From contig JAFLRN010000002.1 of the NCBI GenBank assembly GCA_022511385.1, positions 41,756-105,755 on the forward strand: 64,000 nt of DNA. Direction: 5' to 3'. A model generated the notes under the pieces. The model did not search any database and was not told where the DNA came from. It saw nothing but the letters and a program-made list of their open reading frames with translations. This document shows positions 6,950-15,441 of this stretch, in pieces (within the stretch, counting starts at the first letter, position 1; every line of letters starts with the position of its first letter). The stretch is from Acetatifactor sp. GTDB lineage: Bacteria; Bacillota; Clostridia; Lachnospirales; Lachnospiraceae. Both the position numbers and the translations under genes were made by a program.

Positions 6950-8323
6950 TCAGTCTATCTGCCTAAAACCCTGCGGACATTCCTTCCTCACTCGCTCCAA
7001 ATACTCCAGCTTCGCTTCATAATCCCGAAAATCATCCAAATATTTATGACAGCTCTTAATATTCCCCATGCCCTGTTCACTCACCCCCGCATATTCCGCA
7101 TACCGCTCCCAATGCCTGACAACCCCGATCACATGTTTCAAAATATCCTTTATCCTTCGGTCGCTGATATCCATATTCCTTCCACAGGCACGCAGATCAT
7201 CAAGGGTCAGTTGATCCCGCTTGCCGTTGATCCTCATCTGGTGCCTGGAGGTCCAAACACTGTCCGGCCGATAGGAGAACGTCATGTCATAAGCGGGTGC
7301 AAGCTTCCAAACCCCTGCTCTATCCATGAGGAAAGAGATGTTTTTCACATGATCATCGTAATTCTTCGCAACCTCGTTAAATACCATTCTTCTGAACAGC
7401 TGCTCTATATCGCTTTGCGGAAGCTTTATTTTCCGCATCACCTGGGCCGCCTGTTCGTAACTGTTGGCCCCGGGGTCATTGAAATCAAAGTGTGCCAGTC
7501 CGCCCAGCGTATGCATATGGATCTTTCGGCCTGTGTTCTCGTCTCGATCAAAGCGTTTGGTGACAAAATGCATCCCTTCTCTGCTTTTTATCAGCTGGCA
7601 TTCTGTCATTTCAATTCCGGCATCCCTGCACATCAGGGAATACGCATACTCAATTTGGGTATAACCGTATTCATCCGCCATGGTGTCTTTATCCCTGTTA
7701 TTCTTCATATCCCCAAACTTAAGAAGCCAATAGGAATAACCGTCCCCGGCGTCAACTTGTCCGGAGCGGATATGATTCGTCTCCCTGTTCCATGCGATAA
7801 GCGCTTTTGCCCTTGCACCACCCGCAGAAGTGCTAATTTTGATCAGTTGCTCAATAGCCCGTTCATCTGCGGTGATTGATACATTTCTTCTGTCCGTCAG
7901 AATTTCATCAGCAAGCTTTGCCAGCTCATCGATATCAATGGACTGATCCGGTATGCCCATGCCAATTTGAGGTTCATATTCCAGAGCGCCCATTCCCCTC
8001 TGGCCCACATAGCATAATCTTTCTATGGGACTAAGTCCTTCTTCCAGACGCCCTTGCTTTGCGAGATAGTTTTCGATAATGTGGGTGCCGAACTTATCGG
8101 GCAGGGAGTCCGCCAGTAAGCCGGGTAAGCCCCGAAAACTCTCTTCTCTAAGCCCGGGGAAGGAATATGTCTGAAGAGACAAGGGCATTGTTACGGGAGA
8201 AAGCTCGATTCCGCTTTTCACAAAGTTGTTGTCATATGTAAAGCTGGGAGGAACGGCCCTGTCGGTCTGCACCACCATGCCGATTCTTGTTCCCCACAAA
8301 TATACCTCTGCTCCAAGCTGCAT
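6950..8323 (-). CDS. hipA: HipA-family toxin kinase
   Basis: A 457-residue HipA-type serine/threonine kinase; in E. coli HipA phosphorylates glutamyl-tRNA synthetase and induces persistence. Visible features are the small N-terminal couple domain, GLPGLLADSLPDKFG near residues 66-79, the glycine-rich SAGGARAK (166-173), a catalytic NYDDHVKN (321-328, with D323/D324 and N328) and the metal-binding D of APAYDMTFS (D346). All kinase motifs are intact, so it should be active. The stop of hipB and the start of hipA share one base, meaning translational coupling. The toxin therefore lies second, as in most hipBA operons. The target in this organism is not known. Confidence 0.9.
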   Translation of the reverse strand: MQLGAEVYLWGTRIGMVVQTDRAVPPSFTYDNNFVKSGIELSPVTMPLSLQTYSFPGLREESFRGLPGLLADSLPDKFGTHIIENYLAKQGRLEEGLSPIERLCYVGQRGMGALEYEPQIGMGIPDQSIDIDELAKLADEILTDRRNVSITADERAIEQLIKISTSAGGARAKALIAWNRETNHIRSGQVDAGDGYSYWLLKFGDMKNNRDKDTMADEYGYTQIEYAYSLMCRDAGIEMTECQLIKSREGMHFVTKRFDRDENTGRKIHMHTLGGLAHFDFNDPGANSYEQAAQVMRKIKLPQSDIEQLFRRMVFNEVAKNYDDHVKNISFLMDRAGVWKLAPAYDMTFSYRPDSVWTSRHQMRINGKRDQLTLDDLRACGRNMDISDRRIKDILKHVIGVVRHWERYAEYAGVSEQGMGNIKSCHKYLDDFRDYEAKLEYLERVRKECPQGFRQID

Positions 8324-8658
8324 TATAACTCATCCCCCCATTTCCATTCGGTATCCTTCTTGCGCTTCGATGCTCTCTGACGTTTGGGTTTGTTTTTAAA
8401 AAGTTCCTCCGGTCCTGGCTGCTGCTCCGGAACCAGCAGGTCAAAGTTTTGGATAAGATTCAAAACGCGCAAAATTTTCATCAGGTTTACAATATTGGAA
8501 CCTTCCCCATTTTCTACCCTGACCACGGTGCTAAAGGACAAGCCTGCATTGTGGGCAAGCTCCTCCTGTGTAAGGGAGCGGTTGATCCTGATATCTTTGA
8601 TCCGCTTGCCAAGTTCTATTAAAATCCCTTCGTTGTTTTCTTCTCCCTGAATTTTCAT
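8323..8658 (-). CDS. hipB: HipB-type XRE antitoxin
   Basis: A 111-residue helix-turn-helix protein. The XRE domain (GKRIKDIRINRSLTQEEL, then STVVRVENGEG) covers residues about 15-75. The tail is basic (KPKRQRASKRKK) and ends in a Trp-containing acidic stretch. It should bind DNA to repress its own operon and neutralise the downstream HipA. ATG 8658 is chosen, with AAGGTGAG just upstream; a GTG nine bases earlier has no such site. The unusually basic tail might add DNA contacts or be the part degraded to free the toxin (inference). Confidence 0.85.
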   Translation of the reverse strand: MKIQGEENNEGILIELGKRIKDIRINRSLTQEELAHNAGLSFSTVVRVENGEGSNIVNLMKILRVLNLIQNFDLLVPEQQPGPEELFKNKPKRQRASKRKKDTEWKWGDEL

Positions 8659-8686
8659 ATGCCTCACCTTCGCGAAATTAATTTCT

Positions 8687-8730
8687 CATATTTGAATAAT
8701 AATATAACATATTTGGCGTTTATTTGTCAA
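8687..8730 (-). promoter_or_regulatory. hipBA promoter with paired operator repeats
   Basis: On the minus strand TTGACA (8725-8730) and TTATAT (8702-8707) are 17 bases apart. CAAATATG occurs twice in direct orientation (8708-8715 and 8687-8694), 21 bases apart, one copy on each side of the -10 box. Two copies two helical turns apart are a good candidate for HipB autoregulatory sites. Confidence 0.65.
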
Positions 8731-8784
8731 TTATGAATAATTAAATTCAAACTTCACATCTGTCAGCCATTATGGAAAGATGTT

Positions 8785-8813
8785 TTGCTTTTCCCACCAC
8801 AATATGGTATGAT
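8785..8813 (+). promoter_or_regulatory. Promoter of pseB
   Basis: TTGCTT (8785-8790), 17-base spacer, TATGAT (8808-8813), with start of transcription expected near 8820 and the pseB start codon at 8860. Confidence 0.65.
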
Positions 8814-8859
8814 AGAGACAAATTTACAGGAAAAACTCCGTTATGAAAGTGAGGATACC

Positions 8860-9855
8860 ATGTTAGACAATAAAGCCATTTTGGTCACCGGAGGCACCGG
8901 CAGCTTTGGAAAGGCGTTTACGAAGTATGTTCTGGAGCACTATGACCCAAAGAAGATCATCATTTATTCCAGGGACGAATACAAACAGTTTATCATGCAA
9001 AATGAGTTTAAAGAGCATGCCAGAAAGCTGCGTTTCTTCATCGGAGATGTGAGGGACAAGGAGCGGCTGATGCGCGCGTTCGAGGGTGTGGACTATGTCA
9101 TTCATGCGGCGGCTCTGAAGCAGGTTCCTGCCTGCGAGTACAATCCTTCCGAGGCCATCAAAACAAATATTAACGGTGCGCAAAATGTGATAGATGCCGC
9201 GCTGAACACAGGTGTGAAGAAGGTAGTGGCGCTGTCCACAGACAAGGCGGTCAATCCCGTGAATCTCTACGGAGGAACAAAGCTTGTGTCGGACAAGCTG
9301 TTTATTGCAGCCAATGCCTATGCAGGGCCAAAGGATATCTGTTTTTCCATTGTGCGTTATGGCAATGTGGCGGGGAGCAGAGGGTCTGTGATTCCCTTCT
9401 TTCACAATATGATCAAACAGGGCGTAACGGAGCTTCCGATCACGGACTGCCGGATGACGAGATTTTGGATCAGTCTGCGCCAGGGTGTAGAGTTGGTGAT
9501 CAAGGCCCTGGAGGAAGCGAAGGGAGGAGAGACCTTTATTTCCAAGATTCCCTCCTTTAAGATAACCGACCTGGCTGAGGCGATGCTGCCGGGCTGTACT
9601 ACGAAGGAGGTTGGTATCCGGGAAGGGGAAAAGCTTCATGAGATCATGGTGACCGTGGAGGATTCTCCCAATACCTATGAATATGATAAGCATTTTATCA
9701 TATATCCTCAGATGGTGTGGAGTGAGAGCAGGCGTGCTGTGCCCACAGGCAAGCGTGTACAGGAAGGATTTTCTTACAGCTCGGGCAATAATACGGAATG
9801 GCTCAGCGTGGAGGAGATCAGGGAGCTGCTTAAGGATGTGGAATTGGAAAAATGA
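8860..9855 (+). CDS. pseB: UDP-GlcNAc 4,6-dehydratase (inverting), first step of pseudaminic acid synthesis
   Basis: A 331-residue short-chain dehydrogenase/reductase. It has the NAD(P)-binding TGGTGSFGKAF at residues about 10-20, GDVRDKERL, the HAAALKQVP segment typical of PseB/FlaA1-type dehydratases, and a YGGTKLVSDKL helix bearing the catalytic Lys. PseB converts UDP-GlcNAc to UDP-2-acetamido-2,6-dideoxy-beta-L-arabino-hexos-4-ulose, the substrate of PseC. The start at 8860 (MLDNKAILV) follows AGTGAGG; the frame extends upstream to 8785, but that part overlaps the promoter. All other pse genes follow, separated from it only by a minus-strand regulator gene. Confidence 0.92.
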   Translation: MLDNKAILVTGGTGSFGKAFTKYVLEHYDPKKIIIYSRDEYKQFIMQNEFKEHARKLRFFIGDVRDKERLMRAFEGVDYVIHAAALKQVPACEYNPSEAIKTNINGAQNVIDAALNTGVKKVVALSTDKAVNPVNLYGGTKLVSDKLFIAANAYAGPKDICFSIVRYGNVAGSRGSVIPFFHNMIKQGVTELPITDCRMTRFWISLRQGVELVIKALEEAKGGETFISKIPSFKITDLAEAMLPGCTTKEVGIREGEKLHEIMVTVEDSPNTYEYDKHFIIYPQMVWSESRRAVPTGKRVQEGFSYSSGNNTEWLSVEEIRELLKDVELEK

Positions 9856-9875
9856 GTGCTTTTGGGCAGAGAAAA

Positions 9876-9907
9876 AGCGTCTGCAGTGGAAACCACTGAC
9901 AGGCGCT
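9876..9907. terminator. Hairpin between convergent pseB and BlaI-like gene
   Basis: AGCGTCTG...AGTGG pairs with CCACT...CAGGCGCT around a short A loop. On the minus strand the stem is followed by TTTTTCTC, so it should end transcription of the regulator gene and perhaps weakly that of pseB. Confidence 0.6.
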
Positions 9908-9913
9908 TGAAAT

Positions 9914-10312
9914 TTATTTCAGCTTTCTTTCGTATTTTGTCAGAACGTCTTTTAATTTGGTGACCTCTTTTTTCATTTGTTCAGGTTCTTGCTCAATTGC
10001 AAGAACAGCAGTGCACAGTTGAGATTTGGAAACTACATTCTGGAAATGAGCGTACTGCTCGGCAAAATGTTGTAAGATCACGTCTTTCGACTCTTCTGTA
10101 GGGCGATAGGTTCTGCTCAACACCTTTCCACTGTGTGTAACACCGGCAACTTCAACCAGGTTGTCCTTCAGCAGCTTGCGAAGTACTGCAATGACAGTAC
10201 TTTGAGTCAGGCCTCGCTGTTCGTTCACGATATCCGTGGAGGTTAGCGCTTCGTCTTTTTTCTTCCACAGGATATTCAGAACATCAAGTTCTCTGGGATT
10301 TAGTTGTGCCAT
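9914..10312 (-). CDS. Orphan BlaI/MecI/CopY-family regulator
   Basis: A 132-residue winged-helix repressor: RELDVLNILWKKKDEALTS, then TQSTVIAVLRKLLKDNLV as the recognition part, and a C-terminal dimerisation region of long helices ending in a Lys-rich coiled segment. AGGAGGT precedes the start at 10312. Unlike the repressor at 5035 it has no M56 protease next to it. It is the only minus-strand gene between pseB and pseC and would read against the cluster, so it may be an insertion or a local controller. No TACA/TGTA dyad is seen at its own promoter. Confidence 0.85.
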   Translation of the reverse strand: MAQLNPRELDVLNILWKKKDEALTSTDIVNEQRGLTQSTVIAVLRKLLKDNLVEVAGVTHSGKVLSRTYRPTEESKDVILQHFAEQYAHFQNVVSKSQLCTAVLAIEQEPEQMKKEVTKLKDVLTKYERKLK

Positions 10313-10337
10313 CGAATTTTACCTCCTGATGAATTTC

Positions 10338-10366
10338 ATTATAGTTCAGAACCATTCATAAGTCAA
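10338..10366 (-). promoter_or_regulatory. Promoter of the orphan BlaI-like gene
   Basis: On the minus strand TTGACT (10361-10366), 17-base spacer, TATAAT (10338-10343), with a short leader to the start at 10312. Confidence 0.75.
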
Positions 10367-10525
10367 TTATATTAATCATTGATGATGTTTATTGCGAATA
10401 ATTCCATTGGGTAATTTGGTATAGAAAAAATTGGAAGAACTACATTGTAACATTTGGCATTTCCTGATAAACTATATAGGAAGAAGCAAGTGTGAAAGCA
10501 CAGAAAGAAAGGTGTGGTTACTGAG

Positions 10526-11719
10526 ATGGAAAAACTGGCGGTCTTTGGCGGCGCTCCGGTGCGCGAGCAACCCCTTCATTATGGAAAACAGTGCGTTGAA
10601 CAGGATGATATCGACGCTGTGGCGCAAGTGCTGCGCAGCGATTTTCTCACCTGCGGTCCCAAGGTAGCGGAAACGGAAGAGAAGCTCTGCGAAGTTACCG
10701 GTGCAAAATACGCAGTTCTGGTTGCCAACGGAACGGCGGCGCTCCATCTGGCGGCGCTGGCAGCAGGCTTTGGGGAGGGCGATGAGGTTATTGTGAGCTC
10801 CATAACCTTTGCGGCTTCCGCCAACTGTGTTCTGTACTGCGGCGCACGGCCCGTGTTTGCGGATATCGACCCTGAAACCTACAACATCGATCCTGAGTCC
10901 GTGGAAAAGCTTATTACACCCCGCACCAAGGGGATTGTGGCCGTGGATTTTACAGGGCAGGCTGTGGAACACGATGCGCTCCGTCAGCTGTGCCGGGAAA
11001 AGGGACTGGTGTTTATCGAGGATGCAGCTCATGCCATCGGCACGAAGTACAGGGGACAGCCCGTGGGCAGCATCGCGGATATGACCTGTTTCAGCTTTCA
11101 TCCGGTGAAGACGGTTACCTGCGGAGAGGGCGGCGCCGTCACAACCAATGACGAAAATCTTTATCGCAGAGTGCTGCGTCTGCGCGCTCATGGCATTACA
11201 AGGGTCCCTTCTGAAATGGCGCATCCCACTGATGCCATGTGGTACAACGAGCAGGTGGAGCTAGGGTTCAATTATCGCATGACGGATATCCAGGCTGCGC
11301 TGCTTTTGAGCCAGCTGGGCAAGCTGGACAAGTTTTCCGCCCGGCGGAAGGAGATTGAGAAAAGGTATGATGATGCTTTTTCCCAGATGCCGGAACTTTT
11401 TATCCAGCGGGAAATTCCCGAATCCGACACCACCCGGCATCTCTATGTGATCAGGCTGAATCCGGAGCGGCTTGCCTGTGACCGGAGGCAGTTTTTTGAT
11501 GCCCTTTATAAGGAGAATGTGTGTCCCCAGGTGCATTATCTGCCGGTATACTGGCATTCCTATTATGAAAAGCTGGGATACCAAAAGGGACTTTGCCCCA
11601 ATGCGGAAGCCTATTATCAGTGGTCCATGAGTATTCCCCTTTATTATGCCATGACGGACCGGGATGTGGAGGACACCATCCGGGCGGTGCAGAAGGTTGT
11701 GGAGTATTATAAAAAATAA
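10526..11719 (+). CDS. pseC: PLP-dependent 4-aminotransferase for pseudaminic acid
   Basis: A DegT/DnrJ/EryC1-family aminotransferase of 397 residues. The fold is clear: NGTAALHLAALA near residue 74, EDAAHAIG around the cofactor-binding Asp, and SFHPVKTVTCGEGG, whose Lys should form the PLP aldimine. PseC moves an amino group from glutamate to C4 of the PseB product, giving UDP-4-amino-4,6-dideoxy-beta-L-AltNAc. ATG 10526 is preferred to GTG 10514, because the GAAAGG sequence is too close to the GTG. Since the gene before it runs the other way, it needs its own promoter; TTGTAA and TAAACT 17 bases apart near 10446-10474 are a weak candidate. Confidence 0.9.
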   Translation: MEKLAVFGGAPVREQPLHYGKQCVEQDDIDAVAQVLRSDFLTCGPKVAETEEKLCEVTGAKYAVLVANGTAALHLAALAAGFGEGDEVIVSSITFAASANCVLYCGARPVFADIDPETYNIDPESVEKLITPRTKGIVAVDFTGQAVEHDALRQLCREKGLVFIEDAAHAIGTKYRGQPVGSIADMTCFSFHPVKTVTCGEGGAVTTNDENLYRRVLRLRAHGITRVPSEMAHPTDAMWYNEQVELGFNYRMTDIQAALLLSQLGKLDKFSARRKEIEKRYDDAFSQMPELFIQREIPESDTTRHLYVIRLNPERLACDRRQFFDALYKENVCPQVHYLPVYWHSYYEKLGYQKGLCPNAEAYYQWSMSIPLYYAMTDRDVEDTIRAVQKVVEYYKK

Positions 11720-11784
11720 TGGCTGATATTTTACAACCGTGGTAAAATAAGGTAAGAAGCAAAATGGGCGTAGGAGGAAGAAAT

Positions 11785-12735
11785 ATGCCGATCCACAAGA
11801 TAGCGGTACTGATCCCTTGTTACAATGAAGAACAGACCATAGCCAAGGTGGTCCGGGATGTGCGAAATGTTCTTCCAGAGGCGGTGGTCTATGTCTATGA
11901 TAACAATTCCACGGACAGGACGGTGGAGCTGGCGAAAGCGGCAGGGGCTGTTGTCCGCTATGAGTATAAACAGGGCAAGGGAAATGTGATCCGGAGGATG
12001 TTCCGGGAGATTGACGCAGAGTGTTATCTGATGATAGACGGTGATGACACTTATCCTCTGGACTGTGCAAGGGAGATGGTGGACAAGGTCCTTTTTCACA
12101 ACGCTGACATGGTGGTGGGAGACAGGCTTTCCTCCACTTACTTTACGGAAAATAAGCGGCCCTTCCATAATTTTGGCAACAGTCTTATGCGTGCAGGGAT
12201 CAACTGGCTGTTCCACTCGGAAATCAAGGATATCATGACGGGCTATCGGGCCTTCAGCTATGTTTTTGTGAAGACCTTCCCTGTGTTTTCCAAGGGTTTT
12301 GAAATAGAGACGGAGATGACCATACATGCGGTGCATTATAATATGCAGGTGGAGAATGTGGTGGTGGAATACAGGGACCGTCCGGAGGGCAGCGTATCCA
12401 AGCTGAATACCTACAGTGACGGCATGCGCGTGATTGGCAAGATGCTGCAGCTGTACAAGAACTATAAGCCCTTAAGTTTTTTTGGGGGGATATGCTTGAT
12501 CCTGTTTTTGCTTGCAATGATTCTTATGATTCCTATCATTATGGTATATGTTGATACCGGACTTGTACCCCGCTTTCCGACCCTTATTGTCTGCGGATTT
12601 ATGGTATTGGCAGGAATACAGTCCTTCTTTGCAGGAATGATCCTGGAGGTCATGGCGGCAAAGGACAGGCGGGATTTTGAGAATCGGTTGAACATGATCA
12701 GTATGGAAAGACACCGGCAGGAGAAAGGAATCTGA
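11785..12735 (+). CDS. GT2 polyprenyl-phosphate glycosyltransferase
   Basis: A 316-residue family-2 glycosyltransferase similar to dolichyl- or undecaprenyl-phosphate sugar transferases. The GT-A domain shows VLIPCYNEEQTIAKVV, the nucleotide-binding DNNSTDRT and the metal-binding DGDDTYPLD (about residues 80-90). MTGYRAFS and GFEIETEM are typical of the DPM1/GtrB-like group. Two membrane segments lie at about 230-255 and 265-290. The enzyme should load a sugar onto a lipid carrier at the inner face of the membrane. ATG 11785 follows TAGGAGGAAG; the stop directly abuts pseH. Confidence 0.85.
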   Translation: MPIHKIAVLIPCYNEEQTIAKVVRDVRNVLPEAVVYVYDNNSTDRTVELAKAAGAVVRYEYKQGKGNVIRRMFREIDAECYLMIDGDDTYPLDCAREMVDKVLFHNADMVVGDRLSSTYFTENKRPFHNFGNSLMRAGINWLFHSEIKDIMTGYRAFSYVFVKTFPVFSKGFEIETEMTIHAVHYNMQVENVVVEYRDRPEGSVSKLNTYSDGMRVIGKMLQLYKNYKPLSFFGGICLILFLLAMILMIPIIMVYVDTGLVPRFPTLIVCGFMVLAGIQSFFAGMILEVMAAKDRRDFENRLNMISMERHRQEKGI

Positions 12736-13269
12736 ATGGAGAGATTGGTTGACAGGGAGGCGGGGATTTATCTGCGGCTCATGACCTATGAGGATACGGA
12801 TCTGATCGTGGCATGGCGAAACAGTGACCCGGTGCGGAAGAGATTTATTTATCAGGAGCCCTTTACCAGAGAGGGACATGAGAGCTGGATCAAAAATAGG
12901 ATTGAGACCGGCAATGTGGTACAGATGATCATCTGCAGCCTTGGGACGGACAGACCCTTGGGTTCCGTTTATATCCGGGATATTGACAGACAGCACCACA
13001 AGGCGGAGTACGGCATTTTCATCGGCGAGGATGAAGCCAGAGGAAAAGGGATCGGAACTGCGGCTGCGGGGCTGATGCTGCGGTACTGCTTTGAAGAGGA
13101 GAAGCTGCACCGGGTTTATCTCAGGGTATTTGCAGATAATATGCAGGCGGTGCGAAGCTATGAGAAGGCCGGGTTTGTCAGGGAGGCCTGTCTCAAAGAT
13201 GATGTGTGTATTGACGGGGAGTACAGGGATATCATTCTCATGGCGGTCATCAATCCGCAGCATACATGA
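12736..13269 (+). CDS. pseH: GNAT N-acetyltransferase, PseH-type
   Basis: A 177-residue GNAT acetyltransferase. The acetyl-CoA loop is DEARGKGIGTAAAGLML (about residues 99-115) and the C-terminal part has LRVFADNMQAVRSYEKAGF as in RimJ/PseH-type enzymes. Its place among pseB, pseC, pseF, pseI and pseG points to N-acetylation of the 4-amino group made by PseC. It begins at the base after the preceding stop codon, so it is probably translationally coupled to the glycosyltransferase. General GNAT activity is certain; the specific step is inferred from context. Confidence 0.8.
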   Translation: MERLVDREAGIYLRLMTYEDTDLIVAWRNSDPVRKRFIYQEPFTREGHESWIKNRIETGNVVQMIICSLGTDRPLGSVYIRDIDRQHHKAEYGIFIGEDEARGKGIGTAAAGLMLRYCFEEEKLHRVYLRVFADNMQAVRSYEKAGFVREACLKDDVCIDGEYRDIILMAVINPQHT

Positions 13270-13325
13270 ATGTCGGCCACAGGCTGTGCCTGTGATAGAA
13301 AGAACATACGGAAATGAGGAAGGAT

Positions 13326-14252
13326 ATGAAAAAGGTCAGCTTTGTGATTCCCTGCTACCGGTCGGAGAATACACTCCCGCAGGTTGTGGCGGAAATTCAG
13401 GAAAAAATGAAAACTCTGCCCCAGTATGAGTACGATATTTTTCTTGTGAACGACTGCTCTCCCGACAGAACCATAGATGTGATACGAAGGCTCTGTCAGG
13501 AGAACGAAAATATCAGGGGAATAGATTTTGCCAAAAATTTCGGCCAGCATTCCGCTCTGATGGCGGGACTCCGCCATTCGGACGGGGATTATGTGGTGTG
13601 TCTCGACGACGACGGCCAGACGCCGGCGGATGAGGTGGACAAGCTGCTTTCCAAGCTGGAAGAGGGCTATGACGCTGTGTATGCAAAATATGACCACAAG
13701 CAGCACTCGGCCTTCCGCAACTTTGGAAGCAAGGTCAATGAACGGATGACCCGGACCATGCTGGGAAAACCCAAGGAGCTATATGTCTCCAGCTACTTTG
13801 CGTTAAAAAGGTTTGTGGTGGAGGATATGGTGAAGTATGAAAACTCCTATCCCTATGTGATCGGTCTGGTGCTACGTGCTACAAGGAATATTGCCAACGT
13901 GCCTGTCAACCACAGGGAGCGTGAGTCGGGCGTATCGGGATATACGTTGGGAAAGCTGCTGGCGCTTTGGCTCAACGGATTCACCGCCTTTTCTGTAAAG
14001 CCCTTGCGGATTGCCACTGCCATTGGGGGATTCAGTGCATTCATGGGCTTTTTGTATGGCATCTATACGGTCATCAAGCGTTTTGTGAATCCCGATGTGC
14101 CTATGGGCTTCAGTGCGATCATGGCGGCTCTGGTTTTCTTTGGCGGCATGATCATGCTGATGCTGGGACTGATCGGAGAGTATGTGGGGCGTGTATACAT
14201 CAGCCTGAACAATTCGCCCCAGTATGTGATACGGGAGAAGATCAATCTTTAG
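13326..14252 (+). CDS. GT2 bactoprenol-type glycosyltransferase (GtrB/ArnC-like)
   Basis: A 308-residue GT2 enzyme. The N-terminal catalytic domain has FVIPCYRSENTL, NDCSPDRT, the FAKNFGQHSALMAGL segment typical of ArnC/GtrB proteins, and DDDGQTPAD as the metal site. Two C-terminal membrane helices (about residues 232-256 and 266-292) anchor it, and the tail RVYISLNNSPQYVIRE is the usual family ending. It should transfer a sugar from a nucleotide donor to undecaprenyl phosphate. ATG 13326 follows AGGAAGG. A second, different GtrB-like gene lies at 24454, so two lipid-linked sugars are probably made. Confidence 0.85.
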   Translation: MKKVSFVIPCYRSENTLPQVVAEIQEKMKTLPQYEYDIFLVNDCSPDRTIDVIRRLCQENENIRGIDFAKNFGQHSALMAGLRHSDGDYVVCLDDDGQTPADEVDKLLSKLEEGYDAVYAKYDHKQHSAFRNFGSKVNERMTRTMLGKPKELYVSSYFALKRFVVEDMVKYENSYPYVIGLVLRATRNIANVPVNHRERESGVSGYTLGKLLALWLNGFTAFSVKPLRIATAIGGFSAFMGFLYGIYTVIKRFVNPDVPMGFSAIMAALVFFGGMIMLMLGLIGEYVGRVYISLNNSPQYVIREKINL

Positions 14253-14273
14253 GTTCAGAGGATATGGCAGATT

Positions 14274-15368
14274 ATGAAAAAGACAAGGAAAAACCCGGAG
14301 AAACCGCGTATCTACGTGTGCCACACCTATTATCACGTATATGTCACTTTTTTAAAGGAGTTAAGCCTTCCCAGGGAAGAGCAGGGAAAAGCTGAACTTG
14401 TGCTGTCCATGATGTCTATTGACTTTGAAGACCTGAAGAGCAGGGTTGAGGGTACAGGACTGTTTCAGAAGGTTCATATGTTTGACGAAAAGCGTGAGGA
14501 CTTTTTTCCGGAGCTTAAGAAGTGGAGACAGGGAACGGGTAGTTTTCTTGGGAATCTGTACTATAGGATCAAATTTACTAAACTGTACGCACAGCTGGAA
14601 GCGCCCTTTGTGCCGGTGGATTTCAAAGAATACGGCGATATTTATGTGTATTGTGATTCCGACCCCATCGGCTATTACCTGAACCAAAACAAGATTTACT
14701 ACCACGCGCTGGAAGACGGACTCAATTGCCTGAAAAATTTTGATGCTGCCAGATATGACAATAGAGGACATTTCAGGTTGAAGGCTTTTCTCTCCAGATA
14801 TCTCAATTTAATATTTGTGCAAAACGGCTATGGCAAATACTGTCTGGACATGGAAGTAAATGATATCTCGGCTATCCGTTATCCTTGTCCCAGATATATT
14901 GAACTGTCCCGACAGACATTGATCGACAGACTTGATGACAGGGACAGGGACTTGATCCTGCAGGCATTTATCCGGGACAAGGCGGGATTGGAAAGACAGC
15001 TTGCGGAGAGCGGACAGGTGACCGACAAGATATTGATCCTCACAGATCCTCTGTGCACCTTGGATGTGAGGGAACGGATTTTCCGGGATATCATAAAAAT
15101 GTACGAGCCGGAGGGGAAAATCTTTTTGAAGCCCCATCCCAGGGATGAGCTGGAGTATCGCAGGTTGTTTTCGGAATATCCCCAGTTTGATGCATCTGTT
15201 CCCATGGAGCTTTTGGGGTTCTTTCCGGGTGTGCGGTTCAAGAAGGTCGTGGGAGTACTCACGGAGATGAAAGCCATTTCCTTTGCGGATGAGATAGTGC
15301 GGCTGGGCGCAGATTTTATGGATGCTTATGAGGACCCCATGATCCATAGACAGAACGAGCAGATATAA
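14274..15368 (+). CDS. GT52/sialyltransferase-like glycosyltransferase
   Basis: A 364-residue protein without membrane segments, resembling the GT52 and polysialyltransferase-like group of CMP-nonulosonate transferases. Features are an N-terminal YVCHTYYHVYV, the central YYHALEDGLNCL, ILILTDPL after about residue 255 and FLKPHPRDELEYRRLF, whose H-P motif binds the nucleotide part of CMP-sugars in these families. Set among the complete pse genes, it is the best candidate for moving pseudaminic acid onto the glycan. Family membership is likely; donor and acceptor are inferred. The start has only a modest AGAGGA 12 bases upstream. Confidence 0.7.
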   Translation: MKKTRKNPEKPRIYVCHTYYHVYVTFLKELSLPREEQGKAELVLSMMSIDFEDLKSRVEGTGLFQKVHMFDEKREDFFPELKKWRQGTGSFLGNLYYRIKFTKLYAQLEAPFVPVDFKEYGDIYVYCDSDPIGYYLNQNKIYYHALEDGLNCLKNFDAARYDNRGHFRLKAFLSRYLNLIFVQNGYGKYCLDMEVNDISAIRYPCPRYIELSRQTLIDRLDDRDRDLILQAFIRDKAGLERQLAESGQVTDKILILTDPLCTLDVRERIFRDIIKMYEPEGKIFLKPHPRDELEYRRLFSEYPQFDASVPMELLGFFPGVRFKKVVGVLTEMKAISFADEIVRLGADFMDAYEDPMIHRQNEQI

Positions 15369-15441
15369 AATGGGAAAATAAGCGTGCGCAGAAATGATAT
15401 GGAAACGGCCGGATACTGAGGGCTGAAACGGAGGACATTCT

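Noticed and set aside
7046..7879. Long open frame antisense to hipA
   Set aside because: It mirrors codon bias of the HipA gene, which has complete kinase motifs; no family features in the antisense translation.
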